Positions 8,338 to 16,540 of a stretch of DNA of 49,542 nucleotides are shown here, piece after piece. A model generated the notes under the pieces. It was not told where the DNA came from. It did no database searches and worked only from the letters and a program-made list of their open reading frames with translations. The stretch's first letter is position 1, and each line of letters begins with the position of its first letter. The stretch is from contig CAZDRI010000009.1 of assembly GCA_964508055.1 (NCBI GenBank), forward strand, positions 1 to 49,542, given 5' to 3'. The translations under genes were made by a program, and so were the position numbers. Origin of the DNA: CAZDRI01 sp964508055 (GTDB taxonomy: Bacteria > Pseudomonadota > Gammaproteobacteria > PS1 > Pseudothioglobaceae).

Positions 8338-8886
8338 TTATTTTATCACAACTACCATTGCTGGTCTAATTAGGCGACCATTTAGAGTGTATCCTACTTG
8401 GATAACATCTTTTATAGTATTAGATTCTTTTTTGTCATCATCTAACATAGTTATTGCTTGATGATAATCAGGATTAAATTTCTCACCTTTAGGGTTTAGC
8501 ATTTCTACTCCAAACTTGTTAAAAATGCTTGTCAATGCTTTTTGAGTGGTTTTAATACCCTCTACAATAGTATCTAATTTAACATCTTTACTATTAACTG
8601 AATCAATGCCCATTTGCATACTATCAGCTACTGACAATAATTCTTTTACAAAATTTTCCATAGCAAATTTGTGGGCATTTTCCAAATCTTTTAAATTTCT
8701 TCTTTTAATATTTTCTATTTCTGCTTGTAATCTTATTATTTTATCCCAGCTGTTTTTTGCAGACTGTTGAGCGTCTAATAGCTGCTGTTTAATATTATCT
8801 TTTTTTGCTTTGCTTTTATTGACACTTTTAGTTTTTTTACTTTTTATATTAGTAGATTTATGTTCTTTTTTTTCTTTTGCTGTCAT
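8338..8886 (-). CDS. grpE: GrpE nucleotide exchange factor
   Basis: GrpE releases ADP from DnaK and closes the Hsp70 folding cycle. The 182-residue protein has the long dimerising helix (about 25-85, IRLQAEIENIKRRNLKDLENAHKF) and the C-terminal beta domain with FNPDYHQAI and VGYTLNGRLIRPAMVVV. The N-terminal 35 residues are strongly lysine-rich, whereas many GrpE tails are acidic. A good AGGAG site lies a few bases before the ATG. It is divergent from nadK, and together with recN this is a common gammaproteobacterial grouping. dnaK and dnaJ are not here. No heat-shock promoter is evident in the 60-base divergent gap. Confidence 0.96.
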   Translation of the reverse strand: MTAKEKKEHKSTNIKSKKTKSVNKSKAKKDNIKQQLLDAQQSAKNSWDKIIRLQAEIENIKRRNLKDLENAHKFAMENFVKELLSVADSMQMGIDSVNSKDVKLDTIVEGIKTTQKALTSIFNKFGVEMLNPKGEKFNPDYHQAITMLDDDKKESNTIKDVIQVGYTLNGRLIRPAMVVVIK

Positions 8887-8946
8887 TTTGTCTCCTAAGT
8901 AAATTATGTTTTGGTATATTTGAGGCTTTTATAAAATTTATCAAGT

Positions 8947-9765
8947 ATGTTTAATACTATTGGTCTTATTTCTAAACCTAATGATTTTACCAGTGAAAAA
9001 ACTATTTTAAAACTAGCTGAATTTCTTAATAATATTGCTATTAAGACAGTTTATGATGTGGAAAAAATACGAAGTAAAGCTGATTTAATAATAGTAGTAG
9101 GAGGAGATGGCAGTTTATTGAGTACTGCAAGAGAGTTTATAAATGATAGCATCCCTATTTTAGGCGTAAACTTAGGGAGATTAGGTTTTTTAGTAGATGT
9201 CCTACCCCAAGATATGTATGATGTAATTGAAGAAGTTTTAAATAAAGAATTTGTTAAAGAAAAAAGAAACTTACTTTCATGCCAGGTATTTGATAGCGAT
9301 GATGAGTTAATAACAAAGCATTGTGCTTTTAATGATGTAGTAGTCCATAAACAGGAAAGTTTAAGAATGATAGAGTTTGAAGTTTATATTGATGATAAAT
9401 TTGTAAACAGTCAACACTCTGATGGTCTTATAGTTTCTACACCTACTGGTTCAACAGCGTACGCTCTTTCAAGTGGCGGTCCTATTATGCATCCAGAATT
9501 AGATTCTGTTGTATTAGTATCTATATGTCCTCATACTTTAAGTAATAGACCACTAGTAGTATCCGCTCAAAGCAAAATTAATATTTATGTAAATGAAACT
9601 ATGGGTGCCACTGTAAGCTTAGATGGTCAAATTGAAGTAGTGCTAAAACCTGGTCAATATTTAACTATAAGTGAACATGAAAATTATGTACAACTCCTAC
9701 ACCCTAAAAACTATGATTACTTTAATGTGATTCGTTCAAAACTGCATTGGGGTGGAAAATTATAA
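8947..9765 (+). CDS. nadK: NAD kinase
   Basis: NAD kinase phosphorylates NAD to NADP in the cytoplasm. The 272-residue protein has the catalytic GGDGS motif at about residues 52-56. It also has the LGRLGFL stretch, the NDVVVHK motif (about 134-140) and the glycine-rich SDGLIVSTPTGSTAYALSSGGP signature (about 158-179), all diagnostic for the family. Length is normal. The start is ATG. recN begins 6 bases after the stop, so the two genes are almost certainly one operon. Confidence 0.97.
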   Translation: MFNTIGLISKPNDFTSEKTILKLAEFLNNIAIKTVYDVEKIRSKADLIIVVGGDGSLLSTAREFINDSIPILGVNLGRLGFLVDVLPQDMYDVIEEVLNKEFVKEKRNLLSCQVFDSDDELITKHCAFNDVVVHKQESLRMIEFEVYIDDKFVNSQHSDGLIVSTPTGSTAYALSSGGPIMHPELDSVVLVSICPHTLSNRPLVVSAQSKINIYVNETMGATVSLDGQIEVVLKPGQYLTISEHENYVQLLHPKNYDYFNVIRSKLHWGGKL

Positions 9766-9771
9766 TTAATA

Positions 9772-11445
9772 ATGCTAACTAGTATAAGTATTAAAAATTT
9801 AGCTGTCATTGAAAACACTAATATAGATTTTAAAAAAGGTATGACTACTGTAACTGGTGAGACTGGTGCAGGCAAATCGGTATTAATAAAAGCGCTTAAT
9901 TTAATACTTGGAGAAAGAGTAGATAAAGATTTACTTAGAAAAGGCAAAGACCGTGCTGAAATTATTGCAGAATTTGATATTAACAATAATATTCAAGCTA
10001 AAAATCTTTTAAAAGAAAAAGAACTATTATCTGCTAATGAATGTATTGTTAGAAGATTAATTATTAAAAATGCTAACTCTAAAGCATTTATAAATAATGT
10101 GCTAGTGCCGCTTATTTTAATTAGAGAATTAACAGAGTTGTTAATTGATATTCATGGTCAAAATGAACATCAATCTTTATTAAAGCAAACTCAACAAAGA
10201 GATTTATTAGATAATTATGCAAATAGCGTAAATTTAGTTAGCAATTTAAATTCATTAACAAGAAAACATAAAATAATTCAAAATAAAATAGAAAATATTA
10301 GTAATTCTAAAAGCCTAAAACAACAACAAAAAGAAATATTAGAATATCAATTAAAAGAGTTTACAGATGCAAAATTAGCTAAAGAAGAATTAGAAACTAT
10401 AGAAGATAAACATAAAAAAATAACTAATTTTCAAACATTAGCTAATGATATAGCTAGCATTATCAACCAATTAGAATCAGAAAATGGGGTTTACAATCAG
10501 CTTACAGCTTTATCTTCAAAACTAATAGATACAGCAAAATTTGATAAAGAACTTAAAAATGTAAGTGAGTTACTAACAACTACTCAAATACAAGTTAAAG
10601 AGAGCATCTACGAGCTTAATAATTATTTAAACTCACTATCTTTTGATGAGGAACAAGCACAAAGTATAAACTTAAGACTTGAAGAATTCTATGAGTTAGC
10701 AAGAAAACATAAAGTGGACATAACAAGTTTATTGCAAAAGCAAAATGAATTAACACAAGAGTTAATTAATATTAATTTAACTAATGAAAACTATGAAGAA
10801 TTAAAAATAGAATTAGCTTCAATAGAAAATAAATATTACCAAGAGTCTAATAAGCTAACAAAAATAAGAAATGATTATGCTGTTAAATTTCAAAAAAAAA
10901 TAACAAAACTTGTGCAGATATTAGGCATGACTAATAGTGAATTTAAAGTTAAACTTTCTAAAAAAGAAAAAGGCATACATTTAAACGGTAATGAAGATAT
11001 TAAATTTTTAATAAAAACAAATACTGGTGATAATTTTAAAGCATTAAATAAAGTGGCATCAGGCGGGGAGTTATCTAGAATCAGCTTAGCAATATTTGTT
11101 GTTGCTAGTAAAGATAAAAAGAATATTACTAATTCATCAACTCTAGTGTTTGATGAGGTTGATGTTGGCATAAGCGGCAATATCGCAAATATAGTTGGAG
11201 AAAAATTAAAAGAGCTATCTAAAATGAACCAAATCATTTGTATAACTCATCTCGCACAAGTTGCAGCATTAGGTAGACAACAATTTAAAGTAGAAAAAAT
11301 AACTAGAAAAGATAGCACTGTAAGTAATGTAGAGCAATTATCAAAAGAAAATAGAGTAAATGAAATTGCTAAAATGTTAGCTGGCAGTAAGGCTTCAGAT
11401 TACACTATAAAAACAGCAAAAGAATTATTAGCTGATAATTTATGA
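9772..11445 (+). CDS. recN: DNA repair ATPase RecN
   Basis: SMC-like ATPase that acts in recombinational repair of double-strand breaks. The 557-residue protein has Walker A GETGAGKS (about 31-38), the family motif DIHGQNEHQSLL (about 129-140), a long coiled coil (about 150-370), the ABC-type signature ASGGELSRISLA, and Walker B LVFDEVDVGISG followed by ITHLAQVAA. Length and domain order are normal. It follows nadK with a 6-base gap. No LexA box was recognised upstream, since the nadK gene leaves little room. Confidence 0.96.
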   Translation: MLTSISIKNLAVIENTNIDFKKGMTTVTGETGAGKSVLIKALNLILGERVDKDLLRKGKDRAEIIAEFDINNNIQAKNLLKEKELLSANECIVRRLIIKNANSKAFINNVLVPLILIRELTELLIDIHGQNEHQSLLKQTQQRDLLDNYANSVNLVSNLNSLTRKHKIIQNKIENISNSKSLKQQQKEILEYQLKEFTDAKLAKEELETIEDKHKKITNFQTLANDIASIINQLESENGVYNQLTALSSKLIDTAKFDKELKNVSELLTTTQIQVKESIYELNNYLNSLSFDEEQAQSINLRLEEFYELARKHKVDITSLLQKQNELTQELININLTNENYEELKIELASIENKYYQESNKLTKIRNDYAVKFQKKITKLVQILGMTNSEFKVKLSKKEKGIHLNGNEDIKFLIKTNTGDNFKALNKVASGGELSRISLAIFVVASKDKKNITNSSTLVFDEVDVGISGNIANIVGEKLKELSKMNQIICITHLAQVAALGRQQFKVEKITRKDSTVSNVEQLSKENRVNEIAKMLAGSKASDYTIKTAKELLADNL

Positions 11446-11531
11446 GAAAAGCCAAGATATAATATAAATTATGAGCATTTACACAATTTAGTTTACAGGC
11501 TTTTAATTTTCACTAATGTATAATTTTTAAG

Positions 11532-11708
11532 ATGATTATAAGATTTTTACTTTTTATTCTACTTTTTAGCTATGTTGTCTGGTTTATTACTAATAAAATT
11601 ACTCAAATAAATTTAAGCTTTTTAAAAGTATTTCTTTTTAGTTTAATTGGGCTAACATTAACAGGAACTTTTTTGTGGTTTTTATCTTATTTGATAGAAG
11701 GACACTAA
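11532..11708 (+). CDS. small two-helix membrane protein (58 aa)
   Basis: A short ATG-to-TAA frame encodes 58 residues. There are two hydrophobic stretches (about 1-19, rich in Phe/Leu, and 31-55), separated by a polar turn (TNKITQINLS), and the C-terminus is GH. This looks like a small inner-membrane hairpin protein. It fills most of the gap between recN and the convergent HAD gene, which supports it being real in such a compact region. No clear Shine-Dalgarno site is present. Function unknown. A chance hydrophobic frame in AT-rich DNA is the alternative. Confidence 0.5.
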   Translation: MIIRFLLFILLFSYVVWFITNKITQINLSFLKVFLFSLIGLTLTGTFLWFLSYLIEGH

Positions 11709-11716
11709 TAAATATT

Positions 11717-12244
11717 TCAAATCTTTATTTTTTTTATATTACTCAATTTATTTTCAACTTGTGGTTTTACATTCACTAAAATAGCTATATTACTAACATC
11801 CCATACTGGAATATCTCTTTTATGATCACCTATGTAATCAAAATTTTTCTCACCATAAATCCTAACTAATTCTTTAGCTTTATTATGTGACGATAAATTA
11901 AATTTAGCATCAGTTGCTAAAACTCCATCAAATATATTTAAATAATCTGCCACTTGATTTGCATATTTATAGTGTGATGCGGTTGCAAGTATTATATTAT
12001 CACCTGCTGATTTTCTTATATTTATATATTCTATAACTTTTTTATTATAAGGTAGTTTTTTTATGTCTAAATCAACTCTATCAGCTATTTTTTGTTTTAA
12101 ATTTGCCATGCCTTTAATAAGCCAAAAAGGTATAGCAAACAAAGTAAAAGGGTTTCTTTTGATTAAGGTTATACTAGATTCAAATAATAAATCAGTATTT
12201 ATTAAAGTATGGTCTAAATCTACTATCAAAGATGTATTAGTCAT
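11717..12244 (-). CDS. stand-alone HAD-family phosphatase
   Basis: HAD hydrolase of 175 residues. Motif I is DLDHTL with nucleophile D9 and acid D11. Motif II is LATASHYKYA (about 90), motif III the NKAKEL lysine, and motif IV YIGDHKRDIPVW. The sequence resembles the N-terminal HAD half of HAD-UbiA fusion proteins (the RNPF..PFWLIKG and LPYN stretches), but it ends about where the prenyltransferase half would begin, and no UbiA piece follows. It starts one base after the uup stop, so it is probably co-transcribed with uup. The substrate is unknown. Confidence 0.8.
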   Translation of the reverse strand: MTNTSLIVDLDHTLINTDLLFESSITLIKRNPFTLFAIPFWLIKGMANLKQKIADRVDLDIKKLPYNKKVIEYINIRKSAGDNIILATASHYKYANQVADYLNIFDGVLATDAKFNLSSHNKAKELVRIYGEKNFDYIGDHKRDIPVWDVSNIAILVNVKPQVENKLSNIKKIKI

Positions 12245-12245
12245 T

Positions 12246-14090
12246 TTATTCTAAATCTTCCCATTGTTTATAAAGTAAATTTAAATTATCTTCTAAATTT
12301 TGTAATTGTCCTAAAGTTTCTTTAACTATTGCATCAGTATTTTTATAAAAATCATCTTGGCTTATTTTTGCTTGTAAGCTATTAATTTTATTTTCAATTT
12401 TAATTATTTCTTTTTCTATATTTGCTATTTTTCTTTTATTTATATTAGTTACATTTCTATCAACTTTAGTTGCATTTTTTATTTGATTATTTTTATCTTG
12501 TTTAGTGGTGTTAGTTGCTTTTCTTTGTATTAAATAATCATCATAGCCCCCAGCGTATTGTTTTATATCTCCTATAGTTTCAAAAACAATAGTTGAAGAA
12601 ACAATATTATTTAAAAAAGCTCTGTCGTGAGATATCACTATTAAAGTGCCTTTGTAATTTGAAAGCATATCTTCTAATAATTCTAAAGTTTCAACATCTA
12701 AATCATTACTTGGCTCATCAAGCACTAGCAAATTAGCATTTTGACTAAGTATTTTTGCTAATATTAAACGATTTTTTTCCCCACCTGATAAATATGATAT
12801 TGGAGCTCTTGCTTGTTTTGAAGTAAATAGGAAATTTCTTAAATATCCAATAATATGCGTGCTTCTGCCATTAATATCTATCCTATCTCTACCACCTGAT
12901 ACATAATCCATTGCAGTAATATTAAGATTTTCAATTTCACGCATCTGGTCAAAATAAGCAAGTTTAATATTTTGCGCCCTATTAATATCACCGCTTGTTG
13001 ATTGGATATCGCCTAATAAAACTTTAATAAATGTGGTTTTACCAACACCATTGCCCCCTATTATGCCAATTTTGTCACCGCGTAAAATCAAAGTTGAAAA
13101 ATTATTAATAAGTTTTAAATTATTTATTTCATAACTTATATTATTAACTTCAAAAACTATTTTAGAGCTGTATTCTGGTTTTATTTCATGAAACTTAGCA
13201 TTACCGCTTACAGCCCTACTATTTAGGTATTCTTTGCGCATTTTTTTTAAAGCTTTTACTCTACCCTCATTGCGAGTTCTTCTTGCTTTTACTCCTTGTC
13301 TTATCCAAGCTTCTTCTTGGCTGAGTTTTTTATCAAAGCGTTTTTGTGCTAATTGTTCGGCATTTAGCAATTCATCTTTTCTTATAAGATATTTTTCATA
13401 ATCACAATAAAATACTTTTATTTTAGCTCTATCAAGGTCAAATATTTTGTTAGCAATATTTTTCACAAATGATCTATCGTGGCTTATAAATACTAATGTA
13501 GTATTTAGCTCTATTAATAACTTTTCTAAATACAGTATTGATTTAATATCTAAATGATTAGTAGGCTCATCAAGCAATAACACATCAGGCTCAGCTATTA
13601 AAGATTTTGCTAGCATTAAGCGTTTTTTCATACCTCCCGATAGATTTGATGAATGTTGGTTAGGGTCTAAATCAAACTGCATTATAATTTTATTTATTGC
13701 ATTTATATAATGCCAAGAATTAGTGTTGTCTATTTCATCTTGTAAAATTGCTGCTTTTTCAAAGTTATCATTTGCTAAGGCTAATTGATAATCACTTATC
13801 AATTTACCTTTTGCAGCTAACCCTTGGGCAACTATGCTAAATAAAGTTTGCTTATCATCTATTATTAAATCTTGTTCTAAATAGCTTATAGAAATATCAT
13901 TTTTTTTTATTACCTCACCTAAATCAGGTTTGATAATGCCAGCAATAAGACGCAATAATGTAGATTTGCCAGCACCATTTCTACCTATTAAAGCTATTTT
14001 GTCACCTTTATGTATAACTGCTGCTACATTATCTAATAAAGGTTTATCACTAAAACTTAAAAAAATATCCTCTAAAGTTAATAATGGCAT
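12246..14090 (-). CDS. uup: ABC-F ATPase Uup
   Basis: Soluble ABC-F protein with two ATPase domains and no membrane segment. The 614 residues include Walker A GRNGAGKS (about 36-43), signature LSGGMKKR, Walker B LLLDEPTNHLD, the linker arm, then GGNGVGKT, LSGGEKNR and LLVLDEPSNDLD. A C-terminal coiled coil (about 555-612) completes it. The N-terminus (LSFSDKPLLDN) and this C-terminal coil fit Uup rather than EttA or YheS. Uup-type proteins act on ribosomes or DNA junctions; the precise role is not readable here. The gene is divergent from ccmH with only 34 bases between starts. Confidence 0.92.
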   Translation of the reverse strand: MPLLTLEDIFLSFSDKPLLDNVAAVIHKGDKIALIGRNGAGKSTLLRLIAGIIKPDLGEVIKKNDISISYLEQDLIIDDKQTLFSIVAQGLAAKGKLISDYQLALANDNFEKAAILQDEIDNTNSWHYINAINKIIMQFDLDPNQHSSNLSGGMKKRLMLAKSLIAEPDVLLLDEPTNHLDIKSILYLEKLLIELNTTLVFISHDRSFVKNIANKIFDLDRAKIKVFYCDYEKYLIRKDELLNAEQLAQKRFDKKLSQEEAWIRQGVKARRTRNEGRVKALKKMRKEYLNSRAVSGNAKFHEIKPEYSSKIVFEVNNISYEINNLKLINNFSTLILRGDKIGIIGGNGVGKTTFIKVLLGDIQSTSGDINRAQNIKLAYFDQMREIENLNITAMDYVSGGRDRIDINGRSTHIIGYLRNFLFTSKQARAPISYLSGGEKNRLILAKILSQNANLLVLDEPSNDLDVETLELLEDMLSNYKGTLIVISHDRAFLNNIVSSTIVFETIGDIKQYAGGYDDYLIQRKATNTTKQDKNNQIKNATKVDRNVTNINKRKIANIEKEIIKIENKINSLQAKISQDDFYKNTDAIVKETLGQLQNLEDNLNLLYKQWEDLE

Positions 14091-14124
14091 TGGTAAAATT
14101 GATAGTTTTTTATTTAATTTTATA

Positions 14125-14562
14125 ATGCGTTATTTTATTCAGTTTTTAACACTATTTTTGTTATTTCAACCATTATCCTCTGAGATTGAAGTAGTAGATT
14201 TTAATAAAGAGGAACAGCACAAAAGATATTTACAGCTTATTGAAGAGATTCGCTGCCCTGTGTGTCAAGGTCAAAGTATAGGCGGCTCTAATGCTTCATT
14301 AGCACAAGATTTACGCAGTAAAGTAAAGGAAATGATATTAGAGGGTAAAAAAGATGCTGAGATTGTCAAATTTATGACTGATAGATATGGTGATTTTGCA
14401 TCATTTAGCCCTCCAGTTAGCAAAAATACTTATTTATTATGGTTTGCTCCATTTATATTTTTATTAATAATTTTAATTATATTTTTAAAAGCTATCAAAA
14501 AAGGCACTAATAAAAAATCAACTAAAGTTGACAGCAATAAAATTAAAGAATTACTAAAGTGA
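14125..14562 (+). CDS. ccmH: cytochrome c maturation protein CcmH
   Basis: CcmH is a membrane-anchored periplasmic thioreductase-like subunit of cytochrome c haem ligation. I take the start at the ATG at 14125, because upstream codons in this frame lie inside uup on the other strand. The 145-residue product then begins with a signal sequence. The redox motif is RCPVCQGQSIGGSNA (Cys pair around residues 44 and 47), followed by the conserved helix ending FMTDRYGDFASFSPPV. One transmembrane helix (about 105-125) and a basic tail follow. No other ccm gene is nearby, so it is detached from its usual operon. It overlaps yjbQ by 4 bases. Confidence 0.92.
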   Translation: MRYFIQFLTLFLLFQPLSSEIEVVDFNKEEQHKRYLQLIEEIRCPVCQGQSIGGSNASLAQDLRSKVKEMILEGKKDAEIVKFMTDRYGDFASFSPPVSKNTYLLWFAPFIFLLIILIIFLKAIKKGTNKKSTKVDSNKIKELLK

Positions 14563-14972
14563 GTTATCAAGCAATTTTTTCAATTAATACCTCAGGTAGA
14601 GAAATAATAGATATTACTAACAAGGTAAATGCAGTTGTTAAAAAGGCAAACACTGAAACTGGTATTTGTAATGTATTTATTAGACACACTTCTGCATCTC
14701 TTATGATTACAGAAAATGCCGATAGAGATGTTTTGCGCGATATAGAATATTTTTTTAAAAAAAATGTGATTGATGATGATATTAATTATCACCACAAAAT
14801 GGAAGGTTTTGATGATATGTCTGGTCATATAAGAACAATTTTGACTGATGTTTCTAAAACTATACCTATAACAAACTTTAATCTATCTTTAGGGACTTGG
14901 CAGGGTATATTTTTGTATGAACATAGGGCTGGCTCTTTTAATCGCAAAATAATAGTTACTATTTGTAAGTAA
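14559..14972 (+). CDS. yjbQ: YjbQ/UPF0047 family protein
   Basis: 137-residue cytoplasmic protein of the YjbQ (UPF0047) family. Visible family signatures are FIRHTSASLMITENAD (about 42-57), YHHKMEGFDDMSGHI with its histidines, and the C-terminal LGTWQGIFLYEHRAG. Members have been reported with weak thiamin-phosphate-synthase-like activity, but the physiological role is not settled. The start is GTG, overlapping the ccmH stop as GTGA, which implies translational coupling. lysS begins 13 bases downstream. Confidence 0.93.
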   Translation: MSYQAIFSINTSGREIIDITNKVNAVVKKANTETGICNVFIRHTSASLMITENADRDVLRDIEYFFKKNVIDDDINYHHKMEGFDDMSGHIRTILTDVSKTIPITNFNLSLGTWQGIFLYEHRAGSFNRKIIVTICK

Positions 14973-14985
14973 AAAAGGAATTAAT

Positions 14986-16464
14986 GTGGATGAAGAAAAT
15001 AAATTAATTGCTGAAAGAAAAGCAAAACTTAAAAATCTAAGAAAAGAAGCTGACCCTTATGTAAATGACTTTAAGCCTACTAATTTAGCAAATGATATTT
15101 TAACAAAATATAGCAATCTAACTAATGAAGACTTAAACGAGAAAAATATTATAGTAACAATAGCTGGCAGAATGATGCTAAAAAGAGTTATGGGTAAAGT
15201 TAGCTTTGCTCAAATCAAAGATACATCAGGAATAATACAGATTTTTGTTAATCGTGACGAGCTAGCAGAAGGTATCTATAACAATCATTTTAAAAAATGG
15301 GATATAGGAGATATTATTGGCGTAGTAGGTGTTTTATTTAAAACTAAAACAGAAGAATTATCAATAAGAGTTAAAGAGATAAGATTATTAACCAAAGCAT
15401 TACGCCCATTACCAGAAAAATTTCATGGTTTGAGTGACCAAGAAATTCGTTATCGTAGGAGATATGTTGACTTAATAGTAAATAATAAATCAAAAGATGT
15501 ATTTTTATTAAGAAGTAAGATTATTAACTATATTCGTAAATTTTTTAATGATAAAAATTTTTTAGAAGTAGAAACTCCAATGATGCAAGTTGTACCAGGA
15601 GGTGCTACTGCTAAGCCATTTATCACTCATCATAATGCTTTAGATATGGACTTATATTTAAGAATTGCTCCAGAGCTTTACTTAAAAAGATTAATAGTTG
15701 GTGGTTTGGAAAGAGTTTTTGAGATTAATCGTAATTTTAGAAATGAAGGTTTATCAACCACCCATAATCCAGAGTTTACTATGATTGAATTTTATCAAGC
15801 ATACGCAAATTATAATGATTTAATGAGTTTAACTGAAGATTTACTAAGAAGTATAGCAATAGATATTTGTAACAAAGAGGTGATTGAATATCAGAATATG
15901 AAATTTGATTTTTCTAAGAAATTCACAAATCTTACCTTGTTTGATGCAATTTTAAAATATAACAAAGACCTTAGTAAAGAAGATTTGAATGATGAAAATA
16001 TAAAAAATACTGCTAAAAATTTTGATATTGCAGTAGCTGAAAACTGGGGTATAGGTAAAATCCAGCTTGAATTATTTGAAAAAACAGTTGAAGATAAATT
16101 AATCCAGCCTACATTTATAACAGCATACCCCTATGAAGTATCGCCATTATCAAGACGAAATGATGATGACCCATTTCTAACTGATAGATTTGAATTATTT
16201 ATAGGTGGGCAAGAAATTGCTAATGGATTTTCAGAATTAAATGACCCAGAAGACCAAGCTAAGAGATTTAAAAAGCAAGTAGCAAATAAAGATGCAGGAG
16301 ATGATGAGGCTATGTTTTATGATGCTGATTACATCCGTGCTTTAGAATATGGTATGCCACCAACTGCAGGAGAAGGTATAGGTATTGATAGATTAGTAAT
16401 GTTATTTACTAATTCCCCATCAATAAAAGATGTCTTATTATTCCCACATATGCGCCCTGAGTAA
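14986..16464 (+). CDS. lysS: lysyl-tRNA synthetase, class II
   Basis: Charges tRNA-Lys. The 492-residue protein has the N-terminal OB-fold anticodon-binding domain (about 50-150) and class II motif 1 (FLEVETPMMQVVPGGATAKPF). Motif 2 is in FEINRNFRNEGLSTTHNPEFT and motif 3 is GIGIDRLVMLF near the end. The start is GTG at 14986 with AAGGAA centred about 8 bases upstream. A nearer ATG overlaps in another frame and is not used. It follows yjbQ closely in the same direction. prfB, a frequent neighbour in other genomes, is absent. Confidence 0.96.
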   Translation: MDEENKLIAERKAKLKNLRKEADPYVNDFKPTNLANDILTKYSNLTNEDLNEKNIIVTIAGRMMLKRVMGKVSFAQIKDTSGIIQIFVNRDELAEGIYNNHFKKWDIGDIIGVVGVLFKTKTEELSIRVKEIRLLTKALRPLPEKFHGLSDQEIRYRRRYVDLIVNNKSKDVFLLRSKIINYIRKFFNDKNFLEVETPMMQVVPGGATAKPFITHHNALDMDLYLRIAPELYLKRLIVGGLERVFEINRNFRNEGLSTTHNPEFTMIEFYQAYANYNDLMSLTEDLLRSIAIDICNKEVIEYQNMKFDFSKKFTNLTLFDAILKYNKDLSKEDLNDENIKNTAKNFDIAVAENWGIGKIQLELFEKTVEDKLIQPTFITAYPYEVSPLSRRNDDDPFLTDRFELFIGGQEIANGFSELNDPEDQAKRFKKQVANKDAGDDEAMFYDADYIRALEYGMPPTAGEGIGIDRLVMLFTNSPSIKDVLLFPHMRPE

Positions 16465-16540
16465 TTTTTTATAATAAATTTACAGCAGCAAGATAAAAAT
16501 GTAAAAATATGCTTACAGAACAAAAAAATCAAAACTTAAA

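Noticed and set aside
13930..14124. N-terminal extension of the ccmH frame
   Set aside because: It lies inside uup on the opposite strand and would place 65 polar residues before an obvious signal sequence.
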